From assembly GCA_008694505.1 (NCBI GenBank), contig VZDJ01001247.1:62001-126000 (forward strand): a stretch of 64,000 nucleotides of DNA, given 5' to 3'. The stretch is from Cyanoderma ruficeps (Eukaryota > Chordata > Aves > Passeriformes > Timaliidae). The position numbers were made by a program, and so were the translations under genes. Positions 1-13,690 of the stretch are shown here, piece after piece. Positions within the stretch are counted from its first letter, which is position 1, and each line of letters starts with the position of its first letter. Under the pieces are notes generated by a model. That model searched no databases, had not been told where the DNA came from, and was given only the letters and a program-made list of their open reading frames with translations.

Positions 1-2852
1 TGAGAGAGAAATTGAACTGGAAACAAGTTTCAAATGATCACCTTGCAAATAGACCAGATATTTTGGAGAAATAGAACTATGAAAGATGTATTTTAGCAAG
101 ACCCACGTGGGGTATTTTAATAGATAATTGCCTTAGAAGCATTAGCAGCGTTGTGTGGCAAAAGCTGACAGGCCAAAAAATGCTTATTAATGTATTGTAA
201 TCAGGAAATAGTTTGGCTTCTGATTTTAATCACATAAATTGTAACATCTGCACTGTCTCATCCTTCTCATGAGACTGAAAATGGAATAAAAGTCTTTAAA
301 ACGCCTCTCAGGAGCCCCATCTCTGGGTTAGAAAAAGGGTTTTCCTGACAAATATTGAAGAACTGTTTCTAGCAATGATGATAATCAATCTCCAGGGATA
401 TAGAAAGTGAGCTTACATCACCTCAGCCAGTGGAACTTACAACAACGAATTATGTAAATACATCAGGGTTAAGTCTAAGTCGTGCTTAAGAGGGAGATAA
501 AGGACTTAAGTCTCTTTCAGCCCTACAAAGCTATCAATAGCAAGTAAATCTAGACTGACATTTTATATTAATCTTAAAAATTGATCTGGATCAAGTACTT
601 AGATGGAATGATGTATTTTACTTCTATGAAAGATTGGACTTCTTTTTTTTTTCATGCCATAAAAATAATATATTTTTTTTAAAACTAACCCTCAGGCTGT
701 TTTTGAGAGTTTATAAAAACATTCTAGGTACATATTACAAATATGTGAATAATTCAGATGGTTATCTGAATAATAATTCAGATCTTTTGGTGGAAATCTG
801 TATGAAATTCATGACCAAAGACTGAAAATCCTGGCTAAGGATAACCATGTTGCGTGTAGTCCATATGCCAACAATACCATCAGTTTATGCATTACACTTT
901 CACCCTGGATTGCACATAATCCCATGACCATGAGATTTGCTAGTCATGAAACTGCCTTAAAAGGATATTCCATTTTCTTCAATTTTAGCTGCTTCTGACA
1001 TCCACTAAAATCCATATTAATTCTGCTATTGACAGAAACATTGCCTGTAATTTATTTGATAGAAAAATAATGAAAAAATCTTTTTATTCTCTATTCTATA
1101 TGTGTACATTTAAAGACCTACAATATTTATTTATAGCTTGTCAAGAAGCAGTACTAAGCAGTGTAGGTGTGGATTACTAGAAAATGACACAATATAATTT
1201 GACATGAGCTTTTAGATAATATTTGTTGTCACAGTCTTTTTCTACTTTGGCCACTCTTAGAAAGTATATTTTAGAGAACTGAGAAATTCTTGAGGTATGT
1301 ATTGTCTATTTGGTTTTTTTCTTAAAGACAATCAAAATGTCTCAGAAATTGTTGAAGGCTTCACTTTCTACACCAATTCTCTATTTCATGCCAAGCTAAG
1401 ACACATTTTAATTTTTATTTTATCACCGAGTTTTTTTTTTATTTCAATCACGTATTTAACCTATTTGAGACTTGTTCACTGACTTTAGGTTGTAAAATAT
1501 TGACTTTGCAATTTAGAGAGACTATTTCTCCATCTAGTGCTACAAACCCAGATTTTTTTATACAAGATAGAGTACACCATAGATACATAGTACACCAAAA
1601 CCAACCAATGCAAAAAAAAAAGGCAAACAAAGCTAAACGAAAACAAACCAAACAAACCCAAAACTTAAGTTCAATCTCATCTTCTTATCCAAAGTTCTCT
1701 GATGTAATGTGAACTCCAAATTCACTGTCAGTGCCACAATACCTTGGCCTTAGGGCTCACTGCAATCCACCCACACCTATTCATCTGTACCAGGCTAAAC
1801 TGAAGGTTGTGTAGGACATTCCATGTCAAATTTCCCTCTTTATCATGGAGCAGTTGGATATTTTAATGTTATCAGTCTCTGTTCAAGGATATCTCTTCAA
1901 GCAAGAACACAAAAGAGCATCTTGACTAAAGCAGCTGAGGAGCCTTGGAATCCTCAACAAAACTAATTCACACTAATCCTACTGTCAGAGATTATCTACA
2001 GAATTGCATGGGTGGAGGGAGAATGCTAGTTAATGACACTTTACATTTAATATTTTTAAAAATCAGTTTAAAAGAAAGCAGACCACAAGAAATCATAGAG
2101 TTTAGGCAGTCTTAAAACTCGAACGAAGAGGAAATCACCAACAAAATAATTTAGGCGAGAAAAGATAAATTCCTGTATTTCCCAAAAATGGACAAATGCA
2201 GGAATACTAAAATATTTCAACAGTCACATACTCTTTTCTGTAAATAGCATGTGAGCAAATAGTGTCAAACACCTTTTTGATCCAGCACTGCTGATAGTAC
2301 ATCTGTCTTTTACGTGCTGATTCCTGACTTTGGGGTGGTGGAAAACAGCCAGTTCAGCCAGTTCAAACATACACAAGTGCTATATTTCTATTACAAATGT
2401 GAATAGGTACGTCTGGTAACTAATACATATAATTATAGTGAGCACTCACCACATGCACTTCTGCAAGTTAAGAACCAAATGCCATCAAAATAAGTTTTTA
2501 TACCTGCTGAATAGAGCCAGTAAGAAGCAGTTGGCAAGAATTATCCAGATGGATTGTTTGCCATAATTAAAGAGAAAGGAGATTAATTGTTCTGCAAGAG
2601 CATTGACTGTTTTGCAGCTTTTATTTTTTCATCTCATTATAGGATAAATTGTGGAAAAATCAGATTTATTTACTGGCAGTATTGAAAGCATTCAGCTGAA
2701 AATCTCCAACACAGAACCAAAAAATATGTTGTTTCTGAAACTGAAAACAAATCACATTTCAGACAATAACCTAATAAGCAGGGGAAAAAAAATCACTTGA
2801 ACTGTGGGCTGCAATGGACAGTGATTTACATAAAACGGCAGATGAAAATGAT
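1..2852. other. Gene-free AT-rich DNA
   Basis: No supportable gene, RNA or recognisable transposable element. The sequence is AT-rich with short poly-T and poly-A runs (for example near 640-680 and 1430-1440). The small open frames have no splice context or protein character and fit chance. Confidence 0.6.
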
Positions 2853-2917
2853 GCCATCAGATATCAGGCCATCAGATGCCATCTAATGCTGCCATCAGAT
2901 ATCAAGCCATCAGATGC
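2853..2917. repeat. Short imperfect tandem duplication, 38-bp period
   Basis: A segment beginning GCCATCAGATATCA at 2853 recurs at 2891 with one substitution over about 27 bases. The shorter motif CCATCAGATG also recurs within it. It looks like a local slippage duplication. Only two copies are present, so it is not an array. Confidence 0.7.
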
Positions 2918-4463
2918 ATGGATGACCACTCAAAAACAACAAATATGAGATCTGTGTTTCATGCTAATTGATATATTTTTATTGGACAGCTTGTCAGAAA
3001 AGTGACAGAGGCATCCACAAATTAAAAAAAACCCCAATTTTTGAAGAATGCTTAACAGTATTTAGAGGTTATTTGAGTACAAGAACAGCCTCAGTATCTG
3101 GGAAGACCCGGGGACAGACGGCTTTGGGACCTTAGTGCACATTTCATAGCATTATCTTTGAGAAATTTAATTAAGCTGTTACTATTCCTTGCAACAGAGC
3201 TTTTTAGAGGAACCCAGGCACAATGAAGTGGCATTTCTCTGCTTTCCTGCTGACACTTTGGCTCAGCTCACAAGGGTGGACCAGGGAAGAGCAAGACATT
3301 TTTTCTCTCTCTCCTTTTCCTGCTGCCCATGTGAAGGTGTGAAAGGAAGGTGCACAAAGACAGGAAGGCTGTGTAAATGCTTACTGAGCATGCAAGAGAC
3401 TCTGTGCATTGTAAACATACAGTGGTTGTGTAAAATACAAAAAAACCCAACCCTGCTGAATAAAGTCAGAGACATTACTTTATTCCAAGAAAACAGAGGC
3501 CAAAGAGACAACTTGAAGGACTTCTAAGAAAGATATGGCAATCACCCCTTCCAAACTGGAAATACTCAATTTCCAGGCAAGAATAGATGTTTGCTAGTAG
3601 GTGAGGGCCCTTTCTGGAATATGAAAGGTCTAGACATGGAAATGTTTGTAAAACCATAAACTGAAACCTTGTCTCCAGTACATCAGACAGGGCTCACCCA
3701 TGTTCCATCTGCTGACGTGTAACACACCTTTTCTCTTGCTGGCCTTAAATTATTCATTCCTCCACCCCTGGGACAGCAGAGAGAATTCAATTCGCACTCA
3801 ATTCATGAAGCTGGAGCATCACAGAGACAGTATTTCTTTCTCTTGTGCTCCCTCATTTTCCCATGCATCATTCCCAACAGGTGTTACCACTGGAATGTCC
3901 CCTTTTGGTGCTTACTTGGTACAGCATTGGGAAAGGCATCAGGAAAAGAGAAAAAAAACATTTATCCCCTTTCCAACTACTGATTTACTGGACTGCTTTC
4001 AACCTGAACAAGTTTAAGGGTGGCTGTGAGTGGAAAGTAATTTCCATAGATTATTTTTCAAAGAAAGTGATTTTAGACAGCAGGAGGAAATGATGAATCT
4101 TGCATGCAATTTACCCTCCTATGCCAGAAATAATGAAAGCTAGGACAAGCTGTTCCACAGAAGGATTAGACACTTATCCAAGATTGGAAAACTGTCAGTG
4201 TCTGTAAACATTTTCAAAACTTTACACTACACCTGTAAATCTGACTCTTTTGAGTCATTTTGGCAGATAGGCTCCTTTTCTTAAAATCCTTTGAAAAGGT
4301 CTAGGAGCTTCTATTTCCATAATTTGTAGGGGTTTTTTTTGTGAGAAAACTATTAAAATGTTAAAATACGTGTCAGCAAATAAAACGTGGGAACAAATGA
4401 GAAGGCTTTACTGAGAATGTTAATTATATCTTTGCAGTATTTTCAACAGATCAAGAAAACAAA
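2918..4463. other. Gene-free DNA
   Basis: No gene or repeat recognised. Two overlapping plus-strand frames at 3189-3527 and 3700-4017 are open for about 105-112 codons, but they lack protein-like features and clear splice sites. I treat them as chance. Confidence 0.55.
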
Positions 4464-5027
4464 TGTACTGGGTATAGGTGGCCAGGTTTTGGCAGCAGGG
4501 GAGGTGTGTGGGGGGAGAGCTCTGAGCAGAAATACCAGGGACAGCCTTGGGAAGGACACAGACAGTGGCAGCCACTCCCAGCTGCCTCCTCCTGGCTCCA
4601 CAGCAGCCCCACCACAGGCCACAGCTGATCCCATCAGTGAAGCTGGTGGCACCTCTGAGAAAATGTATTTAAGAAAGGGCAAAACTGTGCCCAGGAATGG
4701 AGNAAAAAAAACAAAACCCAAAAAAAACCAACCCAAAAAAACCCCCCAAAAAAACAAGTGTAAGAATCAGTCCTACAACACCAAGGTGAGAAAAGAATGG
4801 AGAAGGTGCTCCAGGTGTCAGAAGCCAGGGTTTTAATCAATTTGGTTAGTTTTTCCCAAATCAAGCCTGTCTTGACCATGATCACAATTGATAAGTGATG
4901 TCCCTGTCTTTATTCTGACCCACAAGCTTTTTTGGCTGTTATTCCCTGCCTGTCCTGCTGAGGAGAGGTGCTGGAAGAGCAGCTGGATGGGAGGGAACCA
5001 GCAGTACATCAAGGTCAGCTCCCCACA
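4464..5027 (+). mobile_element. Endogenous-retrovirus solo LTR, degraded
   Basis: The left end begins TGTACTGGGTATAGGTGGCC, followed by a segment resembling the start of the LTR at 52,502. Further along are GAAAATGTATTTAAGAAAGG (a TATA-region equivalent) and a right part reading roughly TCCCTGTCTTTATTCTGACC, then CCTGTCCTGCTGAGGAGAGG, which is typical of the 3' part of this avian LTR family. The right end is probably near CCCCACA at 5027. Flanks ACAAA and GCAAG match at only three of five positions, so a target duplication is not established. The middle is missing relative to the 52.5-kb copy and is replaced by an A-rich run. No gag, pol or env lies nearby, so it is a solo LTR. Confidence 0.65.
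4702..4757 (+). repeat. A-rich simple repeat with one N
   Basis: AAAAC/AACCC-type low-complexity run inside the 4.46-kb LTR, with an ambiguous base at 4703. It sits where related copies carry ordinary LTR sequence. Confidence 0.8.
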
Positions 5028-6837
5028 GCAAGAAATGTTCTTTTCCCAGGGAGCATTTTTCTTTTGTGGTCCTTCCACATGTGTCACTATTGCCTTTGAT
5101 TCCTTGGGTATCTTTACCCAAGTGCAGCATGCACCAGGGTGAGCTGCCATAACCTCTCTAGCTCGTGTAATGAAGGCAGGGAAGAAATGTCAGATTCAGT
5201 TCTGTGTGTAATGCCAGCCAGAATATGAACATCCTAGTCCTTAAAAACCAAGAATCTCTTTGTAATATGACAAAATTTTTATCCTGTTGTTGCTGATGCT
5301 AGTTAATATCTGCAATTTGCTGTGTAGAACAGCCAGACAGAACACAGCTCACACACAGAGCCCCCTCAGGCCAGTTTCACTAGTGACCATGTGTTGTCTC
5401 TTTTCAAAAGAACAGCAGTTCTGCCAGGAAAACAAAGCATGAATAAGTCTGGCCAGCATTCAAAGCATCCAAATCTCAGAGCAATTTTTTTTGCAGGCAG
5501 GTTGTGGCAAAAACAAACCCTCAAGACAACTTTGCACTTCCTAAAGCGGTTGCTCCAAATTTTCCTTGCTAGCAGACATAGTGAGTCAAAACCAATGTAA
5601 AGGTCTCTGTGTGAAAGCTCAGCAAGCCTGCAATTCCCACAAAGCTCTGTATAGGCTGGATTTACCTTCTATATTTCTTCTGACACAAATTTCAGGAGCT
5701 AAGTCTTTATACACAGCTGCATCTTACAATAAGAAGGCACTACTCACTGGAGAGATAATAATTATTTTGCTACTCATCGTGTCTAGACCAACCCTACTTT
5801 ATTCTGCAGATAGAGTCTGGGGTTTGGTGCATAAGGTCTTTGCAAAGTAACAGGTACAGCCCTTACTTTGGATATAAAATATATCTGTCTGTGCCTTTAA
5901 AACAAATTCAATGTAGCAATTTAGCAGATGCATTCAAGATAATTTTTTTCTTATGGCTAAAATGTTTAATGGTTGTAGCCACAGCAATGGGGAGAGTCAG
6001 TGATCTCACAAGCTTCAGCTGGTTGTTTTGTGTAGGCAGATTTGAACCACAAAAGGTGTGGTAACACTGTGGGTCATGAAAAGAAGCTGAGTTTGTAGAG
6101 ATGCTGCCTGAATAATTCAAATGTCTGTTGGAAATGCATTTTGCACCTCCTACCTGTGAGCAGTGGCCAGGCTTTTAAAGATTCCATGCTGAAAATATAG
6201 CAACTAATAAAAAAAACAGTTGCAGGACTGGTTTCAAGTATAATAAAAAATATTTAGGAGGAAAAAAGGTAATTCTTAATTTGTTTGTGGGCAAAACATT
6301 GACAGGCACGTGTTGAAAGGCCTCAACAAGAGGTGGTCATTTGGCACGCTAATGTCAGCTAGTATCCCAGCATGAGGAGAAATTACTCTGTGGTTTCTTC
6401 TCAGTAAACTGTCCCCTGAAGTACTGATGGTTTTTTACTGGAATCCTGTTGTTTCGGCTCAGAAGAGACAGTCAAATGAGCGGCATGAGCTAAATGTCAA
6501 CTCTGACAACTATATTCCACCTGTCAGATTTCTAGTGCAGTCTGAAATAAATTTATTTGGTTCCTGCCTCCAAGTGCTAATCCACTTGCATCTCTGAAGC
6601 AACTGCTGCTGAAAGTAAGTAGAAACAATCTAATATAGCTGATATGTTGGGTTTGCTTCTTGTGTATTTTCTGGTAAACTATTTTGCATAAAAATACATA
6701 GTAGCTTGTGAAATTACTCAAATCTTCACCCAGAACTGAATCCTAGATAGAGTCCAACTGTGCTTCTAGTTGGAATCATTGTTGGGTTCTAGGAGATTTT
6801 AATTATCCCTGAGACTGGCATGTAGTTATAAACATCA
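5028..6837. other. Gene-free DNA
   Basis: No gene or repeat family recognised. Moderately AT-rich unique-looking sequence. Confidence 0.5.
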
Positions 6838-6910
6838 GAGATTGGACTTGATGATCTTGGAGGTATTTTCCAACCTTGATTTCAACCAACGATTCTCTGA
6901 TTCTGTGATC
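6838..6910 (+). mobile_element. CR1 LINE 3' tail
   Basis: Reads TTGGACTTGATGATCTTGGA, then a TTCCAACC block, then GATTCTCTGATTCTGTGATC. This is the conserved CR1 3' untranslated end with its octamer-like tail. Only about 70 bases are retained, as expected of a strongly 5'-truncated copy. Confidence 0.85.
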
Positions 6911-7339
6911 TGTAATAACAGTTAGACCACTTGTCTTATTTTCTCCCCAGTGTTTCAGTACCATTAGTCATCCTCTGATCTTAAGGCTTGCTCCAAGTCA
7001 AACTTGAAGGACTTGGACCAATACTTTGAAAAATTACTTGGTATTACATAAATCCGCAAGGTATTCAGTCAACATTTATGTCTGCTTTCTTTTAATGTGA
7101 TAGATCTACCTGAGGTAGAAATACTTTTCATCATAGCAGTCCATACAGTGCCCTTTTTGTGTTTGTGACTAAAGCAGTGCTGGTAACACACCAGTCTTAG
7201 CATTGCTCAGAAGTACTTTTAAAACATCAAGGGTGTCTCTTTTTTCCACTCTGCCCCTGCAACAAGTAGGCTGGGGATGGGCAAGAAAGTGGGAGGGAAG
7301 AAACTATAGAAAACTGACACGGGGAGGGAGATTTAGGGT

Positions 7340-7567
7340 AGGTAACCATTGCTCAGGGACTGGCTGGGCAGCAGTGTACTTCCAGAACATGGGAAGTGAT
7401 TGCATCATTGTCATAACTTGTGTGTGGGCTCTCCCCTCCTCCCCTGCTCCCCTTTTATTTGCTTATTAAACTATCTTTATCTCAACTGAGGGGTTTTCTC
7501 GCCTTTACTGTTCCAAATCTCTCCTTCCTCCCACTGGGGGTGGCAGGAGTGGTGCTGGTTCACCACG
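7340..7567 (+). mobile_element. ERVL-type LTR fragment, 3' part
   Basis: Contains CTTATTAAACTATCTTTATC followed by TCAACTGAGGGGTTTTCTCG and CCCACTGGGGGTGGCAGGAG. This matches the polyadenylation region and U5 of the avian ERVL LTR family also present at 38,249-38,753. ATTAAA near 7465 would be the poly(A) signal. The 5' portion is lost or too diverged to place. Confidence 0.6.
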
Positions 7568-10500
7568 GAGAGCCCCCTCCATGTGAGTGTGTGCGACATG
7601 TGATGCACGTGGTGGGTACCTTCTGAGTCATTTGTTGTCTCAAGTCTCTCAGTGTTTCAAAAGTAACACCAATGAACACTGGAAAATGTAAAAGGATGTG
7701 AAAATCCCTCTAGATTTAAAGAATCTCAGAATTTCCAAGAGTTAAACCATAAATGAGGTGGCACAGTGGCCCGGGGCAGTTTCTAGTGCAGACACAAATT
7801 CCTGCAGCTATTTGCCATTAGAAAATAGAACTTAAAAACCCTCACTGAAACCAAAACCAAACAATTCAAAGAATATAATCTATGTGCTCTTAGATCTCAA
7901 GTGCCAGTCTGAGGATATCTGAGTAAAACTATCATACATTAACAGAATAAAATGAAGGTTTAGCACTAACAGACCACTACAGCTGTATTCAAGCAGACTG
8001 AAAGTTTATCCATACAAATTTTCCTAGATATCAGTCAGTGGCCATTCCACAAAAACACCATGACACCTTTTTATGTGTTGCACGCAGCTTTTCTTCTGGA
8101 AAAAAGAAAAAAAATGTCAAGAAAACATAAAACTCTATCAATGACCAAACTTCAGTAAAGAGTATCAGATATTTTCTGGCAGATATCAATGTTAATGATT
8201 GCAATACCTTTTTAAAGCATTAAAAAATCCATTCCTAGAAGAGCTGTGCTGAATCAAGTTTTCATTTAAAAAGGGCCAAATTCTTTCTCATCTTTATATG
8301 CAAGTCTGTCTGTTCCTTCATGTAAGGAACTCTTCTTCCATTTCAACTTTATTGTAATGAAGCTGAAATTGGCCTTTTTCACTGGAGTTAGCTTTTATAT
8401 GTACAAAACATATTGAGAATCTAATAGTAAGAAAAGCTTTGAAAGAATTCTTGCTAATACAAAAGGATAGTTTGTTGAAGAAATGAAAGACGTGAGCCAA
8501 TTATACTGTATGGCTGCTGTAAATTTTCTCAAATACAGCATCAAACACATTCTGTTCCATCCATTTATTCTGTAATTTTCAAATATGACTCGCATACATG
8601 AATCATACTTTTTCCTTCATTGGCCCCCTAAAATTTCTGTCTATTCCTACATTAACCTAAGGACAATTATTAAGCAAAAGAGGTAGACAAAGGCAGACTC
8701 ACAGCAACCTGATGAAGCCTTTAGAGTGACAAAGGCATGCAAGATTTAAAGATGTTACCCACTTCCTTTGCAGGCACCAAAGCTTCTCCAATTCTACTCA
8801 CACAAGTTCTAATCAAAGGACAAAAATTAATTTGGAGTTATCTGCTTTATAAGTCGGAACTTTCTGTTACTTAGAAAGAGAAAATAGGTCATTAAAAGGG
8901 ATATATCAGCAGGAGAACGGGTTGAAAGTGCTCTAGGAAAATGAAAAAGAAATAAAAGTAAAGTTGAACAGAAGAAGAACCTTTCCACCTCATGATCTGC
9001 CCAGCATACACTGGGGCATACCCTACTGGCAAGTGTGTACAAACCTCTTGGTTCCCAGAAAATTAGATACAATTTGTGCTTGTTTCCAGTAAAGGCTGAC
9101 TAATAGGACTTCCATGTTACCGTCCTGTTTTTATTGGGGTGGGGAGAACATACCCTGTTTGTAAAATTAAGTAAGTCTTTGTTGAAGAGGCAGTGCTTCT
9201 CAATCTCCCTCCATATTACAGCTTCAGCAGGAGACCTGAGTGAACACATTTTTCTAATCACTGAAACCTGATCTTCGTCCCCTGATTCTCTAAGTTCACT
9301 TTAAAAGGGAACATGAGCAGAGCTGCCTTTCCAGACAGACAGCACAAAGTGAGAGCCAGCTCTTCTTGATTTCCTCCAGCATGTCCCCTGCATATATAAA
9401 TTGCCTGGCATATCTTCATCAATACTACACATAGAATTCTCAGCAGCCCTTGTGAACGCAAACATAAAGAACTAAGAGAGTTTCCAGGAGAGGATGTCAT
9501 TTTTGGATGACAAATTTGCAATGCCTTCTAGAATCTAGAAAGCTTTCATGATAATTGTAAACTGGTATCAAAACCCTATGCAAAAGCACAAGTTATTTTT
9601 AATTTTCCCTGTGTGTGGGAAGAAAAGGAGAAGACAATAGCCATAGGGACAAAAACCTGAGAGAAACATTGATTTAAGCGTTCTTCCAAGTTTTAAGCCC
9701 CCATTGTTTTAAATCACAACAGGGCTATTATATGTTCAGTTTACATGCTGTGCATTGGTACCCTTGCTCAAATACAGTCTTCCAAATGCAGTTTTCAGTC
9801 ATGAATAATTCTGTCATCTGCTAGTCAGCTGAAATGTGGCATTAACCATACTGTCAACTGCTAACATTATGTGTTACTTCTCAAATGATTAACAACTGCT
9901 CTGTTAAAAAAACTGAAAGCATAAAAAGTTTATCCTTTGTATCCCTTTTCTACTTTTATAATTTCATCCCTGTAGATGAATGGGTAGCAAATGGTAAAAC
10001 TTTCTTCTTTCTTATGGCTGGTGCCACTCTGGTGCAGTGCCTTACATCATGATGTAAAATTAATCAAAGTGGTCACATCAGGTTCAACAATTATTACAGA
10101 AATCCCTTAACTAGACTAGGTATTGTCATTCCAGTAATTTGTTAAACTGAATCAGGTTGCTCATATACAGTCTTTTGATTAATATATGTTTCTTCAAATG
10201 CACTTAAATCAGAATTAATCACATTAAGGTCGTGACACTCCCACAATTTGGTTTTACAGAAGAAGCTTTCATTAACAACAGGGCGATGACCTTCGCTTTG
10301 GGTTTTCTGGCTCTGTCAGTTTGTGCTACAATTTTAATGAGATTTAAAACTAGGCTTTTCAGCACTGCATTCTTTAAACTGTTCTTAACAGCTGCAATTT
10401 CCTCTGTGCAATCCATTTACTGTTCCTACTCCTTTCCAGCTGAACCAGTGAAAGACACTCGTTTAACTCTCTGATGGCCTCTATGAGATGTAGTCATAAA

Positions 10501-13500
10501 TGTTTCTGTCCCAGTGATGCCATTTAGTTTGATTAATGTGCAGTAATCACTGCAGAGATGCTTCTCAGCATTGTGTGAAAGGATGTGCATGAAGCAAGGA
10601 CACGGGCTATAACCAAAAATAACCACTGAGTGCCAGAAGGGGATATACTACCACTGTTTGTAATCATTTCACTCGTTGTTTACCCTATGTTGTGCTGAAA
10701 CTCTTGGGTTTGTGTAAAGACAAGCTTATGTTTAGGTGTGAGAGCAGATGGAAGCTAAAGTTTTAGTAACTGTGTCTCTTTAGCATGCAGAAGACAAAAC
10801 TTTGTCTGATGTCAGAAACAGATGGAAACCATTACTGCCTATCACAATACAGATATTACTAATTTCCTGTACTAGAAATCTGGCAGGACCACACGTAACA
10901 ACTTTTTTAGAAATATCCAGCTCTCTAAAGACTGTGGAACCGTGGGACATGTGTAACATATAAAACATCAACCAAAATAATACTAGAAACCCTTCCACAA
11001 ACCTTAAAAGCATTTTATCAAGTCTAAATATATATATATATATATATATTNATATTCCAAAGCATCCAAATCACCCTTTAGGAAAAAATAGTAAATCTGA
11101 AAGACCCACTCAGATGGGATAAATCAGAGCATGTATTTTACTAATAGGAAAAAAAGCTGGCAGAGTGTAGACAATTTGTAGACTAATGAAAGGATTGGTA
11201 GCTGTTTTCTGGCAAATGCTGTGAGCTGTACTTTTTTAAAAAAAAATCACTATGTTTTGAAGAAAGTTATTCTGGATAAAGGCTTTTAACTATCAAACCA
11301 GAAGTCCAGCCTCTGAATGCACACAAAAGGGTGGCTCCACATTAGTAGCAGTAAATTATTAAATGAATCTTGACAGGGCACAAATGCCTTTTCTTTTCAC
11401 TACTAGAAACATAATTGACAGTGTGAATAAAAGGGAGAAGTGCCTATGTAATTTTTCTGCTACACTCAACTTCTGGCTGTGAGATCTTTGAATCTACTGT
11501 TTCTTTCTTCCAGACTGAGCTTCAAAAAAAATAAAATATCAAATCTTAAATTACATCTGCCTAAAGAAAAAAAATAGAATCTCAGCACTATCAGTCAACC
11601 CCATTTCATTTCATTTTTGAAGAATCCTTAATTTAAAAGAAACCATGATATTTTCTGGTCACTCTTTCCCTCTTTTTTTGTGTAAATCAATAATATGACC
11701 AATGGTTCATTGTCCTGTTTTGATCTGCAGTGATCAAGGCCAAGGCTGCCTGTAAGAAGTCACAACTATCTCTGTGCATTATCTCAAAGTCTTATTATCC
11801 CTTTTTCTGTCTTCTGGTGAAATGTTTTTATGTGGTTTGGTTTTTTTAAGTCCCATTGTTTTGCTACACTTCCTCTGTCTCAGTCTTATTTCAAAGAAGT
11901 AACCTCAACCTCACTATTTTTTCCCAGTTGCTCTAAATATTCCCACCTCTGTTGTTGATAAAAGCAGTAGTTTTGTTTAAATTAGTAATGTCCATAAAAA
12001 AAAACCCTAAAAAAATGAGGCTCTTCCCTCTCTTCCCACTGCCCCAAGATTTTATTTCCCAATGAAAAGTTGTCAGGCTCTCAAAATTCCGTCATCTGGC
12101 AAGTGTTTGTTGGCAGCATGCCCAGAGGGGAGCTGTGTGCCACATGTGAGGAATATCAACACTAAGGCTTCATAACTATTCATGTTTTGGCCTTTGAAAA
12201 GTCCCTTCTTTCACAGTTGGACTTTTCTAAAGTATAGCTAGAGTATAAAATTCTTGCACAAAAAAAAAACAACAAACCAGAATTACAAGAAAATGCTTAA
12301 AGAGTAAAATATTATCGATGAATAAACTCAAATGTGGTTTTCCTGTGAGAAAAAAAGCTATCTTAATAGAATTCATTTAGCAGAATCCCTCACATTGCAC
12401 TGGTGCACAGCTGTAACCATACAAGTCTTGTAGAGAGGATCTTAAATATTAATGTAAATCAGAAATTATCTTTAAGCATTCATTTGATTTAGCATCAAAT
12501 ATATTCCCTGAAAAAAGTGAGTATTTTTACATTGAAAATGTATTTTAAGACACTCAAGTCCATACAATCATTCATACTGAGACTGAGATGATAGCGTTTG
12601 CAAAATAAATATTCCCACATGACTGACTTTTCAGAATCTGCTTTTGTGAAAATAAAAAGGCTTTTCCTGTCCCTACATCCAAGGCAGGTGTTAAAGCACT
12701 TCTTGAACAAATGGTGTCCCAAGTACTCTCAAGTATATAGGCAACTGTGAAAAAATTATAAATTCGGAAAACAAAAAAGACCATGCAATTAAGCATCTAA
12801 AGTGTCCTATTGATCCTGGCTATGACTGTTGACATTCAAATTCCTTCTGTTACTTGGAAGTAGCAGAGGAGGGTGAGATGGAAGGGAGCAACTTGAGTTT
12901 ATTTTCCAGCTGGGTTTTTAAACTAGCACATCCCTTTGAGAGGATGGAAAGTAGCACCAGCCTCTGATTCTGTGTGAGGATGTGCTGCTGGAAACTGGAG
13001 AAGATTTATCCCTGAAGAATTTCCTGCCATGCTTGTTTTTCCTCTGAAGTCATGTACCTCTACTGACAAGGCAGAGGTGAGTTTTCCATCCCTCTTCCTC
13101 ATGTCTTCTCTGTGGTCATGTGTTGGAATTCTGGAAACTTGGATTTTGGGATTTTAGTATACATGTGAGTATACATGTGGGTGTTGTCTGAGTCCTTCTT
13201 TACCTTCTTCTTCCTTCTTCATGGGTTTAGGTGGCTTTCTGTAATTGGTTGATGGAGTCCACATTGCAGACTTGCGTTTAAAATAAAAATAATTTAGGTG
13301 GCATTTCATAGATAAGAAACAATAAACATCCAAGTCTGAACTCAACATCTACATTTCCCCTGTACTATTCATCCTGACCTTGGCGGAGAAAAAGGAGCCA
13401 GAACCGTCACAGTCATGCAGGTAAAACCACCCATCACTTCATGGCGTGTCCCCTCTCTCTCAAGCAGGGGATGGCTGGTGCCATTAGCAGAGAGACTCTG

Positions 13501-13528
13501 GGACATGGGACATACATGCCAAGGGAAA
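7568..13528. other. Long gene-free interval
   Basis: About 6 kb with no coding sequence and no recognised transposon apart from a TA microsatellite near 11.04 kb. Parts such as 9540-9910 and 10,020-10,620 are complex, non-repetitive AT-rich sequence. They could hold conserved regulatory DNA, which a single sequence cannot show. Confidence 0.5.
11027..11054. repeat. (TA)n microsatellite with one N
   Basis: About 13 TA units, with an ambiguous base at 11051. Confidence 0.9.
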
Positions 13529-13690
13529 TATAGGCTGGATATCAGGAAAAGCTTTTTTACAGAAAGTGTAATAAAGTATTGGAATGGTCTGCCTGGGGAG
13601 GTGGTGGATTCATCATCTCTGGATGTGTTCAAGAAAAGACTGGATGTGGCACTTGGCGACATGCCACAGCTGGGCTGGTTTGTGTGAGGG
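13529..13690 (+). mobile_element. CR1 fragment, C-terminal end of ORF2
   Basis: Translation in the frame of the 13,415-13,687 ORF gives [20 protein letters not shown] followed by [20 protein letters not shown]. This is the well-known C-terminal segment of the CR1 reverse-transcriptase polyprotein (F-T-E-R..W-N-R-L-P..S-L-x-V-F-K-x-R-L-D pattern). It is uninterrupted here, but the CR1 match starts abruptly at about 13,529 and the usual 3' tail after ALRDMV is absent. It is a truncated fossil, not a gene. Confidence 0.85.
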
